Below are positions 22,670 to 33,129 of a stretch of 64,000 bases of DNA, one piece after another. Position numbers and translations under genes: made by a program. The notes under the pieces were generated by a model. That model did not search any database. It saw only the letters and a program-made list of their open reading frames with translations, and was not told the DNA's origin. The stretch's first letter is position 1. The number at the start of each line of letters is the position of its first letter. The stretch spans positions 1 through 64,000 of the forward strand of contig JAMZAV010004545.1 in the NCBI GenBank assembly GCA_024449915.1, written 5' to 3'. This DNA comes from Sweltsa coloradensis. Its lineage: Eukaryota; Arthropoda; Insecta; Plecoptera; Chloroperlidae.

Positions 22670-22820
22670 TTGGCTGCCCGAACGTGTGGCATGAATCATA
22701 CCGCGACCCGAGATTTCTTTTTTTGTAATTTTTTTAATTTTTGCACCAGTTGCAGCTTGATTGGGACAATGTGGCGCACCAACTGGTAGGGCACGATTCG
22801 TACCGCGATCAGAGATATTT
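22670..22820 (+). promoter_or_regulatory. primer-binding-site region with a duplicated leader
   Basis: Just 3 bases after the LTR, tggctgcccgaacgtgtggc (22,671) has the position and TGG start of a tRNA primer-binding site. A related block recurs about 100 bases later: gggacaatgtggcgcacc (22,764) and cacgattcgtaccgcgatca (22,791-22,810) mirror gtgacaatttggctgccc and catgaatcataccgcgaccc. The matching tRNA is not identified. Confidence 0.6.
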
Positions 22821-22879
22821 TGTCAATCTAAAACGATTTTGTAAAATCCGAGATTTTTTTCCAGGAAAGATAAATATTA

Positions 22880-24723
22880 ATGATGGCAACGTCAGGAGAG
22901 GAGATAGAGATAGAGGAACTTAGGGATGGAAATCAAGTGTCATTAAATGAGAAACAGATAGTAAGGCTGGATGAGTCAACCTTGAGTACGACCGATATGT
23001 CTCCCATAAAAAATCTCATCAAAGAAAAAATAGTTATGATAGAAGACGTGACGTTACCGCAGTCGTTTGTAGACAGGTCAGATGATTCAACAAAGGACGA
23101 AGGGTTAGGTAGTACAGAACCTAGCACACAAACATCGCTTAGTACAGGACCTAGTACACAAACATCATTAGAACAAAAAAGTGACAACTTGTTGTTACAA
23201 CAATTGCTAACAGAAATGAAACAACAATCAACAGAAATACAACGAGCAACAAAACAAACAACACAACAATATAAGGAACTATCAGAAAAGATAGACAATC
23301 ACATAAAAAAAGTAGACAAACAGACAGAGGAATTGAGAGAGGAAATTTCGAGAAAATTAGTAGAGGTTAAAACGGACATAGCTAGGGAAAACCATGCAGT
23401 ACAAACACAGATAAAGGAGGTGAAGAGCCAGGTTAGCGCCCTAGACAATAAGATAGAGAATGTGAAAGATAATCTGGAAGATAGAATAGACAGTCAAGCT
23501 AAGGCACTAAATCGACAGGTAATCCACATGGATCAGGAAATGTCTCAGAGAATTGAAAATACAGAACAAGCAATTTGCAATCAGCAAATCACATTGAATT
23601 ACTATGATAAGCAGCAGGGAACAGTGATAGAAAAAATAAATACAGTGACCATGGCTGTTACCGAGCTGGGGAAAGAGCAAGGAAAACAAGGAATAGAAGG
23701 GGGCGAAATTCGCTTACAAATGACAGGAATCAAGGATCAGCTTAGTAAAGTAGAACAGGTTATTAATCACCAGATTAACGAACAAGTACAACGTGAAATG
23801 ATAACTACGCGCGAAATGTTGCAAACGAAAGATTTAAAGGAAATTAAATCAGAACTGATTAACGAAGTTAAAAAAATGGCTAGTAGTGTGTGTTCAGTAG
23901 AATCAGGCGAAATGCGCATGAATGATAATATGTGGGAAAGAGAAAAATATATCAGCGAAAAGTTAATTCAGGAAGAATTGAAATTTAATAGTAATCACAA
24001 TGGTATACATCCGGTAGAGTTTATAAACATGCTGGAAAATCAATTTCAGAGGTACAATGCCCACGAAAGCATTAAGATAAACCTAGCTATGGTATGTTGT
24101 GTAGGGACGGTAAAAACGTGGTGTCAAGAACAAAACTTTTTTTCTTATGAGCAGTTCAAAAGGGAATTCTTAGGGAAATACTGGAATCAGACTGAGCAGC
24201 ATAATCTTCTACAAAAAATCTGTATTGGTCAGTATCCAACTAAAAGTAACATACCCATGTCAGTCTATGTTCAGCGTTATGTAAAGCAGGCATCTTATCT
24301 TACGTGTCAGTTTGAGGAGGAGGAGCTTGTGCGGCGTCTTATCAGTCACTTTAAAGAGGAAGTCAAAGTAACACTGTTACGAGGTAAATTAACAGTCAAA
24401 AAAATTGTCAGTGTACTGAAAAACTTGGAAAGTGAAAACGTATCGTTGTGCCTGAAAACAGGAATCATAACAATGACACAGGTGGTGAGACTCCACGGCA
24501 TGATAATCGCAACCAGGGTTATAATAGTGGGCGTGACCAACGACGCGACAATTCAAACAATAACAACACGCACGGAAACTGGCGTACTAATAATCGTTTT
24601 CAAGAAAACAATGCAATCAGAGAGCAACGCGAGCCGAACATAGTTAGTTCCACTCCAGTAATAAGTAGACGGGAACAGGTAGCTTCTCACAACCAGGGAA
24701 ACAGTTCGGGATTGAGGGGGTAG
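22880..24723 (+). CDS. gag: gag polyprotein of LTR element (one frameshift)
   Basis: The structural protein that packages element RNA. The start at 22,880 (ATGATGGCAACG) is the first in-frame Met after the leader. Residues 1-95 are acidic and low-complexity. Residues about 105-330 are predicted coiled coil, rich in Gln, Lys and Glu heptads. Residues about 355-500 form the capsid-like Retrotrans_gag domain with VEFINMLENQFQRYNAHESIKI and then LGKYWN. The first frame runs to 24,643, but near 24,435-24,450 the natural sequence moves to the -1 frame (VPENRNHNND...), an Asn/Arg-rich nucleocapsid-like tail ending at 24,723. No CCHC zinc knuckle is seen. The pol frame is again -1 to this tail and overlaps it from 24,669. 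Confidence 0.85.
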
Positions 24724-26315
24724 GCGGGGTCCTTCAATCAAAAAACCAAGTCACCGCAGTAGAAGTTTGCAAGATTTTTCAAAAACCAGAAGAATTTTTG
24801 TTAGAGGAAGAAGTGAATGTAAATGAGAGAAAAGATATCCCGTGTTGTCCAGTGATGAAAATAACACTAGAAAAGATGGAGGTTACTGCGTTACTAGATA
24901 CAGGTAGTGAGGTCTCTTGTATCTCTGAGGAATTTTTTGAAAAGTTGCAAGGTTTGAGAGGGTCGGTAGTTTCTTTGCCTGTCGTAGGGATAACTGTGCT
25001 AGGTGCGACTAGTAAGAGAAGCAAGAAGGTAAATAAACAGGTGTTTGTGGATGTTCAAGTAGGCGACGTGCAGACAAAAGCGATTTGTTTGGTAGTATCT
25101 AACCTTGTACGGGAAGTCATTTTGGGTGTTGATTGGCTTGTAGAGAACGCTGTAAACATCGATTTCAAGAATAAAAGTATCAGCATTAACAATTGTAAAA
25201 TCAATTCGGATCTCTTTACAATGAATAGAATCACCGCGGATGAGGATAGTAGTCTAACAACTGTTTGTCATTTGGCTCAAGAACAGGTAGATGGAGAATT
25301 CGATTATCAATTTAACGAGGAGAGTCCGTGCCCGAATAACGTTGATTTTGGAGAAATCTTAAAGAATCTAGAGTTGCAACCAGACGAGAAGGCGGCGCTT
25401 GAGAAAGTGTTGTTTGAGCATAAAGAGGTTTTTAAAGATACACCGGGTAGAATCAAAGGTTTCGAGTGTAAGCTAAAAGTAAAGAACGACGAGGGTTTCT
25501 TCGAAAAGAATTATCCGAGCCCGTATGCACACAAGGCAGCTGTAGATGAACAGATTGAGAAAATGTTAGCGGAAGGGATAATTGAGCGTGCCACCAGTCC
25601 ATACATTAATCCGATGGTTGTAGTGGGGAAGAAAGGCGGAGCGGTCAGACTATGTTTAGACGCGCGGCATTTAAATCGTAGGCTTGTACCTGAGTATGAG
25701 AGCCCTTGCCCACCACAAGAATTACTTCAGAGCTTTGGTAAATTCAAATATGTTTCTAGCATAGACCTATTAGCAAGTTATTGGCAAGTACCCTTGGCAA
25801 AAGAAAGTAGACCTCTTACAGCGTTTAAGTATAAAGAATGTGTGTATTCTTTCACCGTTTTACCGTTTGGTCTGAGTGTCAGCGTTGCAACGTTTGTACG
25901 AGCCCTGTATCATGCCTTAGGCCACGATATCGGACATTTTTGTAAGATTTATGTAGAGGATTTGGTCATTGTATCACTAACTTTCATAGAGCATTTAATA
26001 CATCTAGCCATTGTATTAAGTCGTCTTGAGCAAGCAGGATGTACGGTAAACTTATTAAAATGTAAGTTTTGTCAGTTTAGCTTACCGTTTTTGGGTCATA
26101 TTTTGAGTAATCAAGGGTTGAGTCCGGATCCAAGGAAAATTGAGTTAATTCATAACTGGCCGAGACCACAAAACCAACGTCAATTAAAAGCTTTCTTAGG
26201 ACTGTGTATAGCTTCTTTCGACTGTATTCAGATAGGTATGCGCAGACAACTGTGCCTTTACAAGCATTACTTAATAAGGATGTCAAGTGGAAGTGGACGA
26301 CAGAGCAAGAAGTAG
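24669..26315 (+). CDS. pol: pol, part 1: protease and reverse transcriptase
   Basis: The frame is open from 24,669, overlapping the gag tail, so it is probably made as a gag-pol fusion by -1 frameshifting. Counting from the Met at 24,798: aspartic protease motif ALLDTGSEVSC (residues 31-41) and LGVDWL; then RT with PYINPMVVVGKK, LCLDARHLN, SIDLLASYWQVPL and LPFGLSVSVATF. The catalytic box reads YVEDL (residues 385-389; GAG at 25,956-25,958) where active RTs have YxDD. LGHILSNQGLSPDPRKIE and LKAFLG close the connection region. A 1-base shift near 26,200-26,215 moves the natural reading to the next open frame (SFFRLYSDRYAQT). Confidence 0.93.
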   Translation, partial: TGTGSFSQPGKQFGIEGVGGVLQSKNQVTAVEVCKIFQKPEEFLLEEEVNVNERKDIPCCPVMKITLEKMEVTALLDTGSEVSCISEEFFEKLQGLRGSVVSLPVVGITVLGATSKRSKKVNKQVFVDVQVGDVQTKAICLVVSNLVREVILGVDWLVENAVNIDFKNKSISINNCKINSDLFTMNRITADEDSSLTTVCHLAQEQVDGEFDYQFNEESPCPNNVDFGEILKNLELQPDEKAALEKVLFEHKEVFKDTPGRIKGFECKLKVKNDEGFFEKNYPSPYAHKAAVDEQIEKMLAEGIIERATSPYINPMVVVGKKGGAVRLCLDARHLNRRLVPEYESPCPPQELLQSFGKFKYVSSIDLLASYWQVPLAKESRPLTAFKYKECVYSFTVLPFGLSVSVATFVRALYHALGHDIGHFCKIYVEDLVIVSLTFIEHLIHLAIVLSRLEQAGCTVNLLKCKFCQFSLPFLGHILSNQGLSPDPRKIELIHNWPRPQNQRQLKAFLGLCIASFDCIQIGMRRQLCLYKHYLIRMSSGSGRQSKK

Positions 26316-27856
26316 CCTTTGGAGAAGTGAAGCAGGTTTTTGTTGAAACTGTACAGCTAAAGTTTCCACAATACGATAGACCGTTCTTTTTAAGATGCGA
26401 TGCTAGCGACCTAGGACTAGGAGCGTACCTATTTCAAGTGGATGAAGAGGGGAGAGAGAGGGTAGTGTGTATGGCATCTCGAGTCATTAGGGGTGGAGAG
26501 CTACACTACACGGTTTCAGAAAAAGAACTTTTATCTGTTGTTTGGAGTCTAATGAAGTTTAGGATTTTCATCCTAGGTGCTGAGTTAACGATAATTACTG
26601 ATCACAAGGCACTGACCTTTCTCATGAGAAGTAGGCTGTTATCTAGTAGGTTGACGAGGTGGATACTTTTCATTCAGCAATTCAAGTTTAAGATTATCCA
26701 TAGCCCGGGGAAGTTAAATGTCGTGGCAGACATACTAAGTAGATTTCCTGTAAAATCCGATGGAGAGATTCAAGAGATTCAGAAATCTAATCATGACGTC
26801 ATCATTGCACCGTTGATTAAAAGCGTTACTCCTGAGCTAAGAAAGGTGTTCAAGAATATAGATGTTTATCAAAGGCAGGATGAGCATTGGAACAAGAATA
26901 TCACACGGCTAGAAGAAGGAGTTACTGACCAAGTTGAAACATTTCAGTTACACGATAAAAAACTGTTTTTCCGTAAAAATATCAATTCTTTGTGGAAATT
27001 GTGTTTGCCTAAGGCTGTCATAAACCAAGTTATCGAGAGTGTACATGTAGAACAAGGTCATTTTGGGGCTAGAAAGTGTATCATGGCTATGCAAGAGTGC
27101 TTTCACAGTCAACATCAAGCTAGATTAATCAGAAAGTTCATTGGGGCGTGTGACCGTTGTCAAAGGACAAAACATCAGACTAGAATCGAACACGGGACTT
27201 ATGCACCCATAGTACCGTCAGGGGTAGGACAGCTTGTGAGTACAGACATCTTTGGCCCTCTGCCACGTGGACAGCATAATATGCGGTATATTTTAGTGTT
27301 CCTTGATGTATTCTCAAAGTTAGTTACTTTATATCCTCTTGTCAAACAAACAGCTGTGGCTGTCGCCAACAAAGCTAGGCTATACATGGACTTAGTACAG
27401 GTACCTCAGCGGGTATTAAGTGATCATGGGACCCAGTATACTTCAAGAGAGTGGAACGAAGCTCTAGAAGAAAGAGGTGTAAAGGTTTATATGAGTTCTA
27501 TTAGACACCCGGCGTCGAACCCAGTAGAACGGGTTATGAGAGAGATAGGCCGTATTTTGAGAACCTATTGTGCGGAGAACCATGCTAGTTGGGTCAAGTG
27601 GATACCCCAGGTGGAAACCCTAATTAATTCGGTACATCATGAGAGTACAGGTTACACTCCATTGGAGTTACATTACAATAGAAGAGTAAAACTTAAGGTC
27701 GAGTCTTTATTCACGTCTCCGATAGATAATGTAGCAGAGACACCGCATGAGGTAAAAGTAATGTTAGCTAATGATCAGCTACTGAGTAAGGCAGAAAAGC
27801 GAAAACTTAGACACGAGAATAAGTTTCCTAAGAAAACGATTTTTAAGGGTAGGTGA
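26204..27856 (+). CDS. pol: pol, part 2: RNase H and integrase
   Basis: It continues pol after a 1-base shift. RNase H: FFLRCDASDLGLGAYLFQ, YTVSEKELLSVVW, ITDHKALTFL and HSPGKLNVVADILSRF. Integrase: zinc-binding H-X4-H and C-X2-C in HVEQGHFGARK ... CDRCQ, and the core with D in VSTDIFGPL, D in LSDHGTQYTS and E in NPVERVMREIG, so the DDE triad is complete. The Met at 26,204 is only the first in the open frame, not a real start. The frame ends at 27,856, where another 1-base shift (about 27,850) leads into the final module. Confidence 0.93.
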   Translation: MYSFFRLYSDRYAQTTVPLQALLNKDVKWKWTTEQEVAFGEVKQVFVETVQLKFPQYDRPFFLRCDASDLGLGAYLFQVDEEGRERVVCMASRVIRGGELHYTVSEKELLSVVWSLMKFRIFILGAELTIITDHKALTFLMRSRLLSSRLTRWILFIQQFKFKIIHSPGKLNVVADILSRFPVKSDGEIQEIQKSNHDVIIAPLIKSVTPELRKVFKNIDVYQRQDEHWNKNITRLEEGVTDQVETFQLHDKKLFFRKNINSLWKLCLPKAVINQVIESVHVEQGHFGARKCIMAMQECFHSQHQARLIRKFIGACDRCQRTKHQTRIEHGTYAPIVPSGVGQLVSTDIFGPLPRGQHNMRYILVFLDVFSKLVTLYPLVKQTAVAVANKARLYMDLVQVPQRVLSDHGTQYTSREWNEALEERGVKVYMSSIRHPASNPVERVMREIGRILRTYCAENHASWVKWIPQVETLINSVHHESTGYTPLELHYNRRVKLKVESLFTSPIDNVAETPHEVKVMLANDQLLSKAEKRKLRHENKFPKKTIFKGR

Positions 27857-28055
27857 TCGGGTGTTATTAAAATCATTAAATGTCTCAAATCTATCAGCTA
27901 AAGTGTGTAAGAAGATGTTTGACGTTTTTGAGGGACCTTTCTATGTGGCCTCCGTGGCGGGTAACAATGCCTACGAATTGGTTGGCGAAGGGGGTGTGTC
28001 TAAGGGGGTGTTTAATGTGGTCAACCTCAAACCCTACCTTACCCTAAACACCTAA
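27857..28055 (+). CDS. pol: pol, part 3: integrase C-terminal GPY/F module
   Basis: A short open frame with FEGPFYVASVAGNNAYEL and VNLKPYLTL, the GPY/F module that ends many Ty3/gypsy integrases. It directly follows the integrase core in another frame; the natural reading across the junction is GDRVLLKSLN. No chromodomain is visible after it. Confidence 0.85.
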
Positions 28056-29606
28056 ACCTGTAACCGAATCAACTGTGCATATGAAACTGTAAATATGTGT
28101 AATGAACGAAGGGAACAAAATATTGTGGATGTGTCACTGATACAATATCAAGGAACGAGATATTATTGTGTCCTGAGTTCCATTTTTCTGGTATAATTTG
28201 TAGTTTGGTCTATTTGTGTTATGATAATCAACCTGTGTGTAAAAAAGAAGGATGGAGTAATTAATTAATTTTTGTGTGAAAGTTGCACCTGAAGTGCAAA
28301 ATTTGAGTAAAAAGTAAAGTAAAAAGCAATTAATGAGAGGGTGGTAATAAGGAACTACATGACAAATTTGTTACAGTAATTACTTGTGGGTCCTAAAGGT
28401 GCTAAAAAAAATAGATTAAGAGGATTGTGTGTGGAAGCTGGAAGTAGTATGCAAAATTATTTCAGTACTAGTTTATGTCAGCATTGGGAATTAGGGGCTA
28501 CTGTAGTAACGTAATTTTGGTGGATTCCTTGAGAGGGTAGTTAATCCTAGATCAGATGTCATTAGTGAAAGTATGATACGTCAAGGCCGTAATTAAATAA
28601 ATAATGTGTGGCTTTCCCGTGCTGAGATCAAGCAAGCAGGCAGCTATGGTTGCCGGGATTAAGCAGTGGCTATGGAGTATTTTTCTTTTATTTGCTGGGG
28701 GCTTATCATGGTAGCTGATGATTTTAAAGTAAATGTGGTTTTGAATTTAAAAAAGGAATCTTTTATTTGCATAATGTACTTGCGAGATAGCAAGGAACGA
28801 ATCAGGTAGTTTCTTGAGTACGCAGCGACGTAAATAAATAACAAAGAGAGGGTGGAAGGAATGTTGTATCAATTCGCACACACACATAAATGTCAATTAT
28901 TTAGAACAGGAACCTAGTACCAGGACGAAGGAAAGCTAAAATAATAAGTTATGTGGGGGAAACGTTTATACTTACCATTTCAAAAATTGAGTTTATTTTC
29001 ATGTATCTATGTATGTGTTTAACCAGACAAAATGTCTAGTAGAATGGTATTTGGTGACGGACGGAAAGGGAAAGTGATTGACAGGTAGAGAGTCTAGCAG
29101 ACGACCTAGGTGGGTGTGTCGATCTGTGACACCACTCAGGCAGCAACAGAGCTGTAGGGAGCGCGCATGCGCAGGAGGGGTGTGTTGAGGCAGCCTCACT
29201 GCAAGACGAGAGTAGGATCAGCTGAGAGGAAGGGGAGGTAGGTGACTCCCCAAGAGAACCAGTCTGGGTAGTTGAAGCAGGCGGAAGAAACCCAATGATT
29301 ATGTAACCGCAAGCTATAGTCCGTTCCACCTAAGAGTACCTTAGAATTTTAGAAATTTTTGAGTTTTGGGTTTTTTGGTTTTCAATTTAAATTTTTGAAT
29401 TTTAATTTTTAATGTAACATGAGGTGAAGGTATACAATGCTACAATGCATTACAATGGGTAATAATGAAACTTAGTAATAATTAATTTTTACAATTTTCT
29501 TTTTGTACTTAAAAGAAAAAAAAAAAAATCAAACATTGTCATTCGCTATTGATGGAGAGGAATAATTAGAATGTATTCTAATTATAATTATTCCTGAGAG
29601 GGTAAT
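28056..29606 (+). other. pol-LTR spacer with hairpin and polypurine tract
   Basis: About 1.5 kb without a supported gene; opposite-strand open frames near 29.0-29.3 kb lack family features. Just before the 3' LTR is an inverted repeat (aggaataattagaat ... attctaat..attattcct, 29,560-29,595) followed by gagaggg (29,596-29,602), a short polypurine tract candidate for plus-strand priming. A similar gagagggtggtaataagg occurs at 28,335. Confidence 0.55.
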
Positions 29607-31669
29607 TGTGATGTTAGGTAGCGTAGGCTGCTTCCAATCTTTGATTTTTTATTCAAATTTGCATACTAAAATTTGCATCTCAAGTTTAACTCTAATTTTT
29701 AAATCAATCAAAATTCTTAATTACATGCCATGCATAAAGCCAATTTCATTAATTAGACAACTCAATATTAATAATAAATGATCATAATAATCTTCTAGAA
29801 CAAACTCAAGGTTTGGAAGTATTTAGGAATTCGATTTCAGTTTAAAATCCAACGCAGAGGCGTAGTGCCCTTCAGGTAATTGGTTTTCAAAGAATTGGTG
29901 AATAGAAATCATTTTGGGTCGGAGACAGAGGCCCTGGACAGAGTGTATGGCGTTGAGCTCAGAGTAAGCCGTCAGATCCAGTTAGTGGGCGATTTATGGT
30001 CGGTTGACTGGGTTACCTAGCCGAAATAACTGATGTTATCTTGATTCCGATAGCTGCTACGCAGTATTTTTGAGAGTGGATTCTTTCTATAGTTGGGGGT
30101 GAGTCATAGGATGGCTTGACAAAGGGCTTAAGTCCAAGTATTTTAACCCAGGACTATGGTTTCAAGTTGAGATGTTTCGGGTATATAATTGGTCAGATAC
30201 TAGGAATCTGAGAGGCTTCACCATGTCATTGAGGGGCCATACTGGTGTTTTCGTGAAAACCAAACACGACTCACTGCAGTCTTCGAGCGGAGGCCATCGA
30301 TTCAGCCACGTACCGCTATGGCGTCGCGCGAGGTTTTTAAATTTTTATATGGTTGCTACAGCTTCGGGTGCAATCAGAACCTAGATTTCGGTTCGGTTCG
30401 GATGAAGTGTGGTGGTAAAAGCAAGATTGAGTTATCGGGAAAAGTAATTGTGTAATGTAAAAATTTTTTAGTGTGATTGCATAATCAATTTATGTTCAGC
30501 GTGTCCATGTAATAGTCTTCGGTTTTAACCAATGTCCAATGTGGTTCATATCAACAAAATTCGTCGAAAATATCATCTTTAAGTAAATTTTAATAATAAA
30601 TAAACAAACTTGTTTGATTATTCTTCGTTGTCATCAGACCACTCAAAGGGGTGCTGATTGAGCAAGTTTTCTAAAGAGAGTGACTGTTTTTTTGTCAAAG
30701 TAAATATTGTTTCTACGAACTGTAAACGGCGCTAACGTTATAATATCCGAATAACAAGATTAATATGTCACAAGGGAGCGAGTCATGATCATTGATCAAC
30801 AATAAATATAAAAATCTACGTGTGTCTGTGGACACCACTCAACAATAGAATCATCGAGAATTCTCGTCTAAAGGAGGACCCATCGTGTAACTGAGGCTAG
30901 ATGCCTAGGAGTGTAGATCGACTCCCCACATCGCCCATACCAATGGATTAACCCGTCAACATTTATCGTCGTTCCGCCCCAAGATAAATCTTCAAATTCC
31001 CATAGTGCAACCGTAAAAAATAGTGCTACAAAGTGTCAATGTGCGCATATAAAAAATAGTGTCATCGTATCATCAAGTCTCCACAATTGGATTAAAAACA
31101 ATTCTACGGAAGAAGGTGAAGTACCTGTCAAATGACAGTTCAATTTATCATTTTTGTATTTTGTAACTTAAGATATTTTTTTCATAAAAAAAACGTTGTA
31201 TTGTCCACCTAATAATAGTTCAGTCGAAATAGGAATTCACGAGCTCGTTAGGCAGGTAAATTAGTAAGAAATTTGTATCACCATATTGCAATTGTCAATA
31301 GTGAACCAGACATTGTTTTAAAAATTTATGCAGTATATTTTCCAGTAGTTAGACACCCTGACAATTCCTACCCTAGGGTTAACCGGGCGTAGGCATTGTT
31401 ATCGTCGCTTCGGAGGGCTAGCTGGAGTCCGACGGCAAGGTTCAAGCCACTTCAAGGAAATAAGGTAGCTTAAGCTGAGAGGGAGAAGTGTATTTATGAT
31501 CGAATTTTCCCGGTGACTAATTAATTAATTATTGTGGGAAAAAATTATAAAATTAATTTTCTTAATGAGTTTTTTTGTTTTAATGTCTGAGCTAGTAATC
31601 AAAAATATCAATGTAAATTAGTCGTCCAAATTTCCAGAGTCGGCCAACTTTAAGGGCTTGAAGGTGACA
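29607..31669 (+). repeat. 3' LTR
   Basis: A direct repeat of the 5' LTR with the same TG and CA ends, 1 base longer. Differences are mostly single-base and homopolymer indels. The sequence after it, from 31,674, is LINE endonuclease sequence. Confidence 0.93.
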
Positions 31670-31888
31670 ATGTTAGTTGATCCGACAATGCCTCCAGATC
31701 GCGTCCCGCTAATGATTATGGTGGTGGAATGCAAATACAGCTAATGTGGTTACATATTTGGAATGTAAGCTGTAAAGGCGACGGCCTGAAGGCGAATTGT
31801 CAACAGAATTTGAGTGGCATACACAGAGTCATGCACCAGAATGGCAACACCTCCCTGTGCACGTTGCCGGAATACGAACCTTCACCCA
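31670..31888 (-). pseudogene. EN-RT-RNase H LINE copy A, N-terminal endonuclease fragment
   Basis: The 5' continuation of the LINE interrupted at 20,605. On the minus strand it reads GGVAILVHDSVYATQILL, then RLQAVAFTAYIP, a typical early stretch of LINE endonucleases, and after a frameshift DLEALSDQLT directly before the target duplication. The helix and the following GPVILGGDFNAH on the other side of the LTR element belong together. It is cut off near 31,888, just before the SINE-like copy. Confidence 0.85.
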
Positions 31889-31929
31889 GGCCTAGGACAC
31901 GTGAGAAACAGGCCGCTAAACCCGGATAC

Positions 31930-32190
31930 AACTTGAGTCCTCAAGTCGCGGTCGTCATCGACTATGTCACCGTTCGTTGTGTCTTGTCAGCATCGTCGTG
32001 GGGTCGTCAAGGGAAGGGGAGGTGTCCCCCGACGACGATTGCCAAAAGGCCTCGCCCCCTAGTTTTTTCGTGGGGTAATATACTCCTCTACATACTAGCT
32101 GATGTTTGCGAAGTTTAATTTTTCTCTTAAATCGCCTTGTACATTACCATAAGCCATGCTTTGGCAAGTTCTACCCGGGCCCCGACGGGG
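31930..32190 (-). mobile_element. SINE-like repeat copy
   Basis: It carries ctcaagtcgcggtcgtcatc, gtcccccgacgacgattgcc, gctgatgtttgcgaag, atcgccttgtacattacc and ctacccgggccccgacgggg. The tail block on its left is not recognisable. It is slightly shorter than the 18.3-kb copy. Confidence 0.7.
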
Positions 32191-32564
32191 AAAAGAACTG
32201 CAGATTTTTTTGAGGTGGCGTTTAAATCAAGATGGCCGGCAAATACGATTTGAAACACATCTCATTTTAGTTTATCCAATAAAATGGACGCTTGGTATTG
32301 AAGGAGTACAATAATTTACATGTTCACTAATTCGACTATGAGGAATTCAAAAATTAATGGATACACGCTCGATTCTAATAACTTAAGGATTTACGAATTT
32401 TATAATTTGGATGTGTTTTATTCATCGTGTTTTATATCAATTTGACCCGATGTGGACTGGCCCACTAAACAAGAGGGCCTTAACTACAACGAAGATGATT
32501 TGAGTTATTCATGAAAACGTGATTTGCCTAAGTTAAAGATGCACTTGAGTCCATCAGTTCTTAG

Positions 32565-32800
32565 CTTAGGAATTTGTAAACGGTGATTTTGGAGCCGTCC
32601 TAGCAACGAGCCACAAAAAAATCCTTGTTTTTCTAATTAAGCCTGTTGATTCTGGCGCTGTCCTCGGGTGGAATCGTGTCCAGCTTGATTGATCGGCGTT
32701 TCCTACATAAAACATGCCGGTATATCTAGTTTGTCATTGTTCGCTCGTCGATGGTGTTGGCGCGTACAGGGTTGGCTTGGTCGGCTTGAGATTTAATATC
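32565..32800. repeat. unclassified repeat, uninterrupted inverted copy
   Basis: The reverse complement matches 11,477-11,644 joined to 12,024-12,112, with cctagcaacgag, ggaatcgtgtccagcttgat and tcgctcgtcgatggtgttgg as landmarks. It lacks the SINE-like insertion present in the other copy. Confidence 0.7.
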
Positions 32801-32869
32801 TCCTACTGAAAAACAGTTCTGTGACTGAGTGGGTAGACACTAAACTACGAATTTATTTTATTTATTAAT

Positions 32870-33022
32870 TGCGCCATTCTAGCCTAGGGGCTATGGGGAG
32901 TAAAGTCCCGTGCTAGTCTGAATAAGCCACGAGTATAAGGGGAGGAAGGGGGTTTCTCACGTCGTGGTTGTCATTGGATGTCATATGCGCTGAGCTAATC
33001 CTACACCGGGCCCAGGCGGGGT
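32870..33022 (-). mobile_element. SINE-like repeat, internally deleted copy
   Basis: The tail side (gcgccattctagcctagggg) and the head end (ctgagctaatcctacaccgg, gcccaggcgggg) are present; the body between the gtcgtggttgtcattgg stretch and the head is missing. Confidence 0.65.
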
Positions 33023-33129
33023 AATAGAAATATTTACTTCTATAACATGTTGAATGTTTTTATAGATGAATCAAATATGGTTATGAGCGATGATTTGTTG
33101 TTGATTGTTAGGTTAGAAGGTTCTTAGAT

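Larger units (their letters stand above)
20606..31669 (+). mobile_element. Ty3/gypsy LTR retrotransposon, complete, 11.06 kb
   Basis: Two direct repeats of 2,062 and 2,063 bp begin TGTGATG and end GTGACA. They are flanked by the 4-bp target duplication ATGT (20,602-20,605 and 31,670-31,673). The internal part carries gag (22,880-24,723) and pol in the order protease, RT, RNase H, integrase, GPY/F module (24,669-28,055), which is the Ty3/gypsy order. A 1.5-kb stretch without a recognised gene precedes the 3' LTR; no envelope-like gene is seen. Single-base frameshifts split gag and pol, and the RT box reads YVED, so this copy is probably not autonomous. The near identity of the LTRs implies a fairly recent insertion. 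Confidence 0.95.

Noticed and set aside
28999..29329. Antisense frames in the pol-LTR spacer as a possible envelope or accessory gene
   Set aside because: Wrong strand relative to the element, overlapping frames, no signal peptide or membrane segment typical of an envelope.
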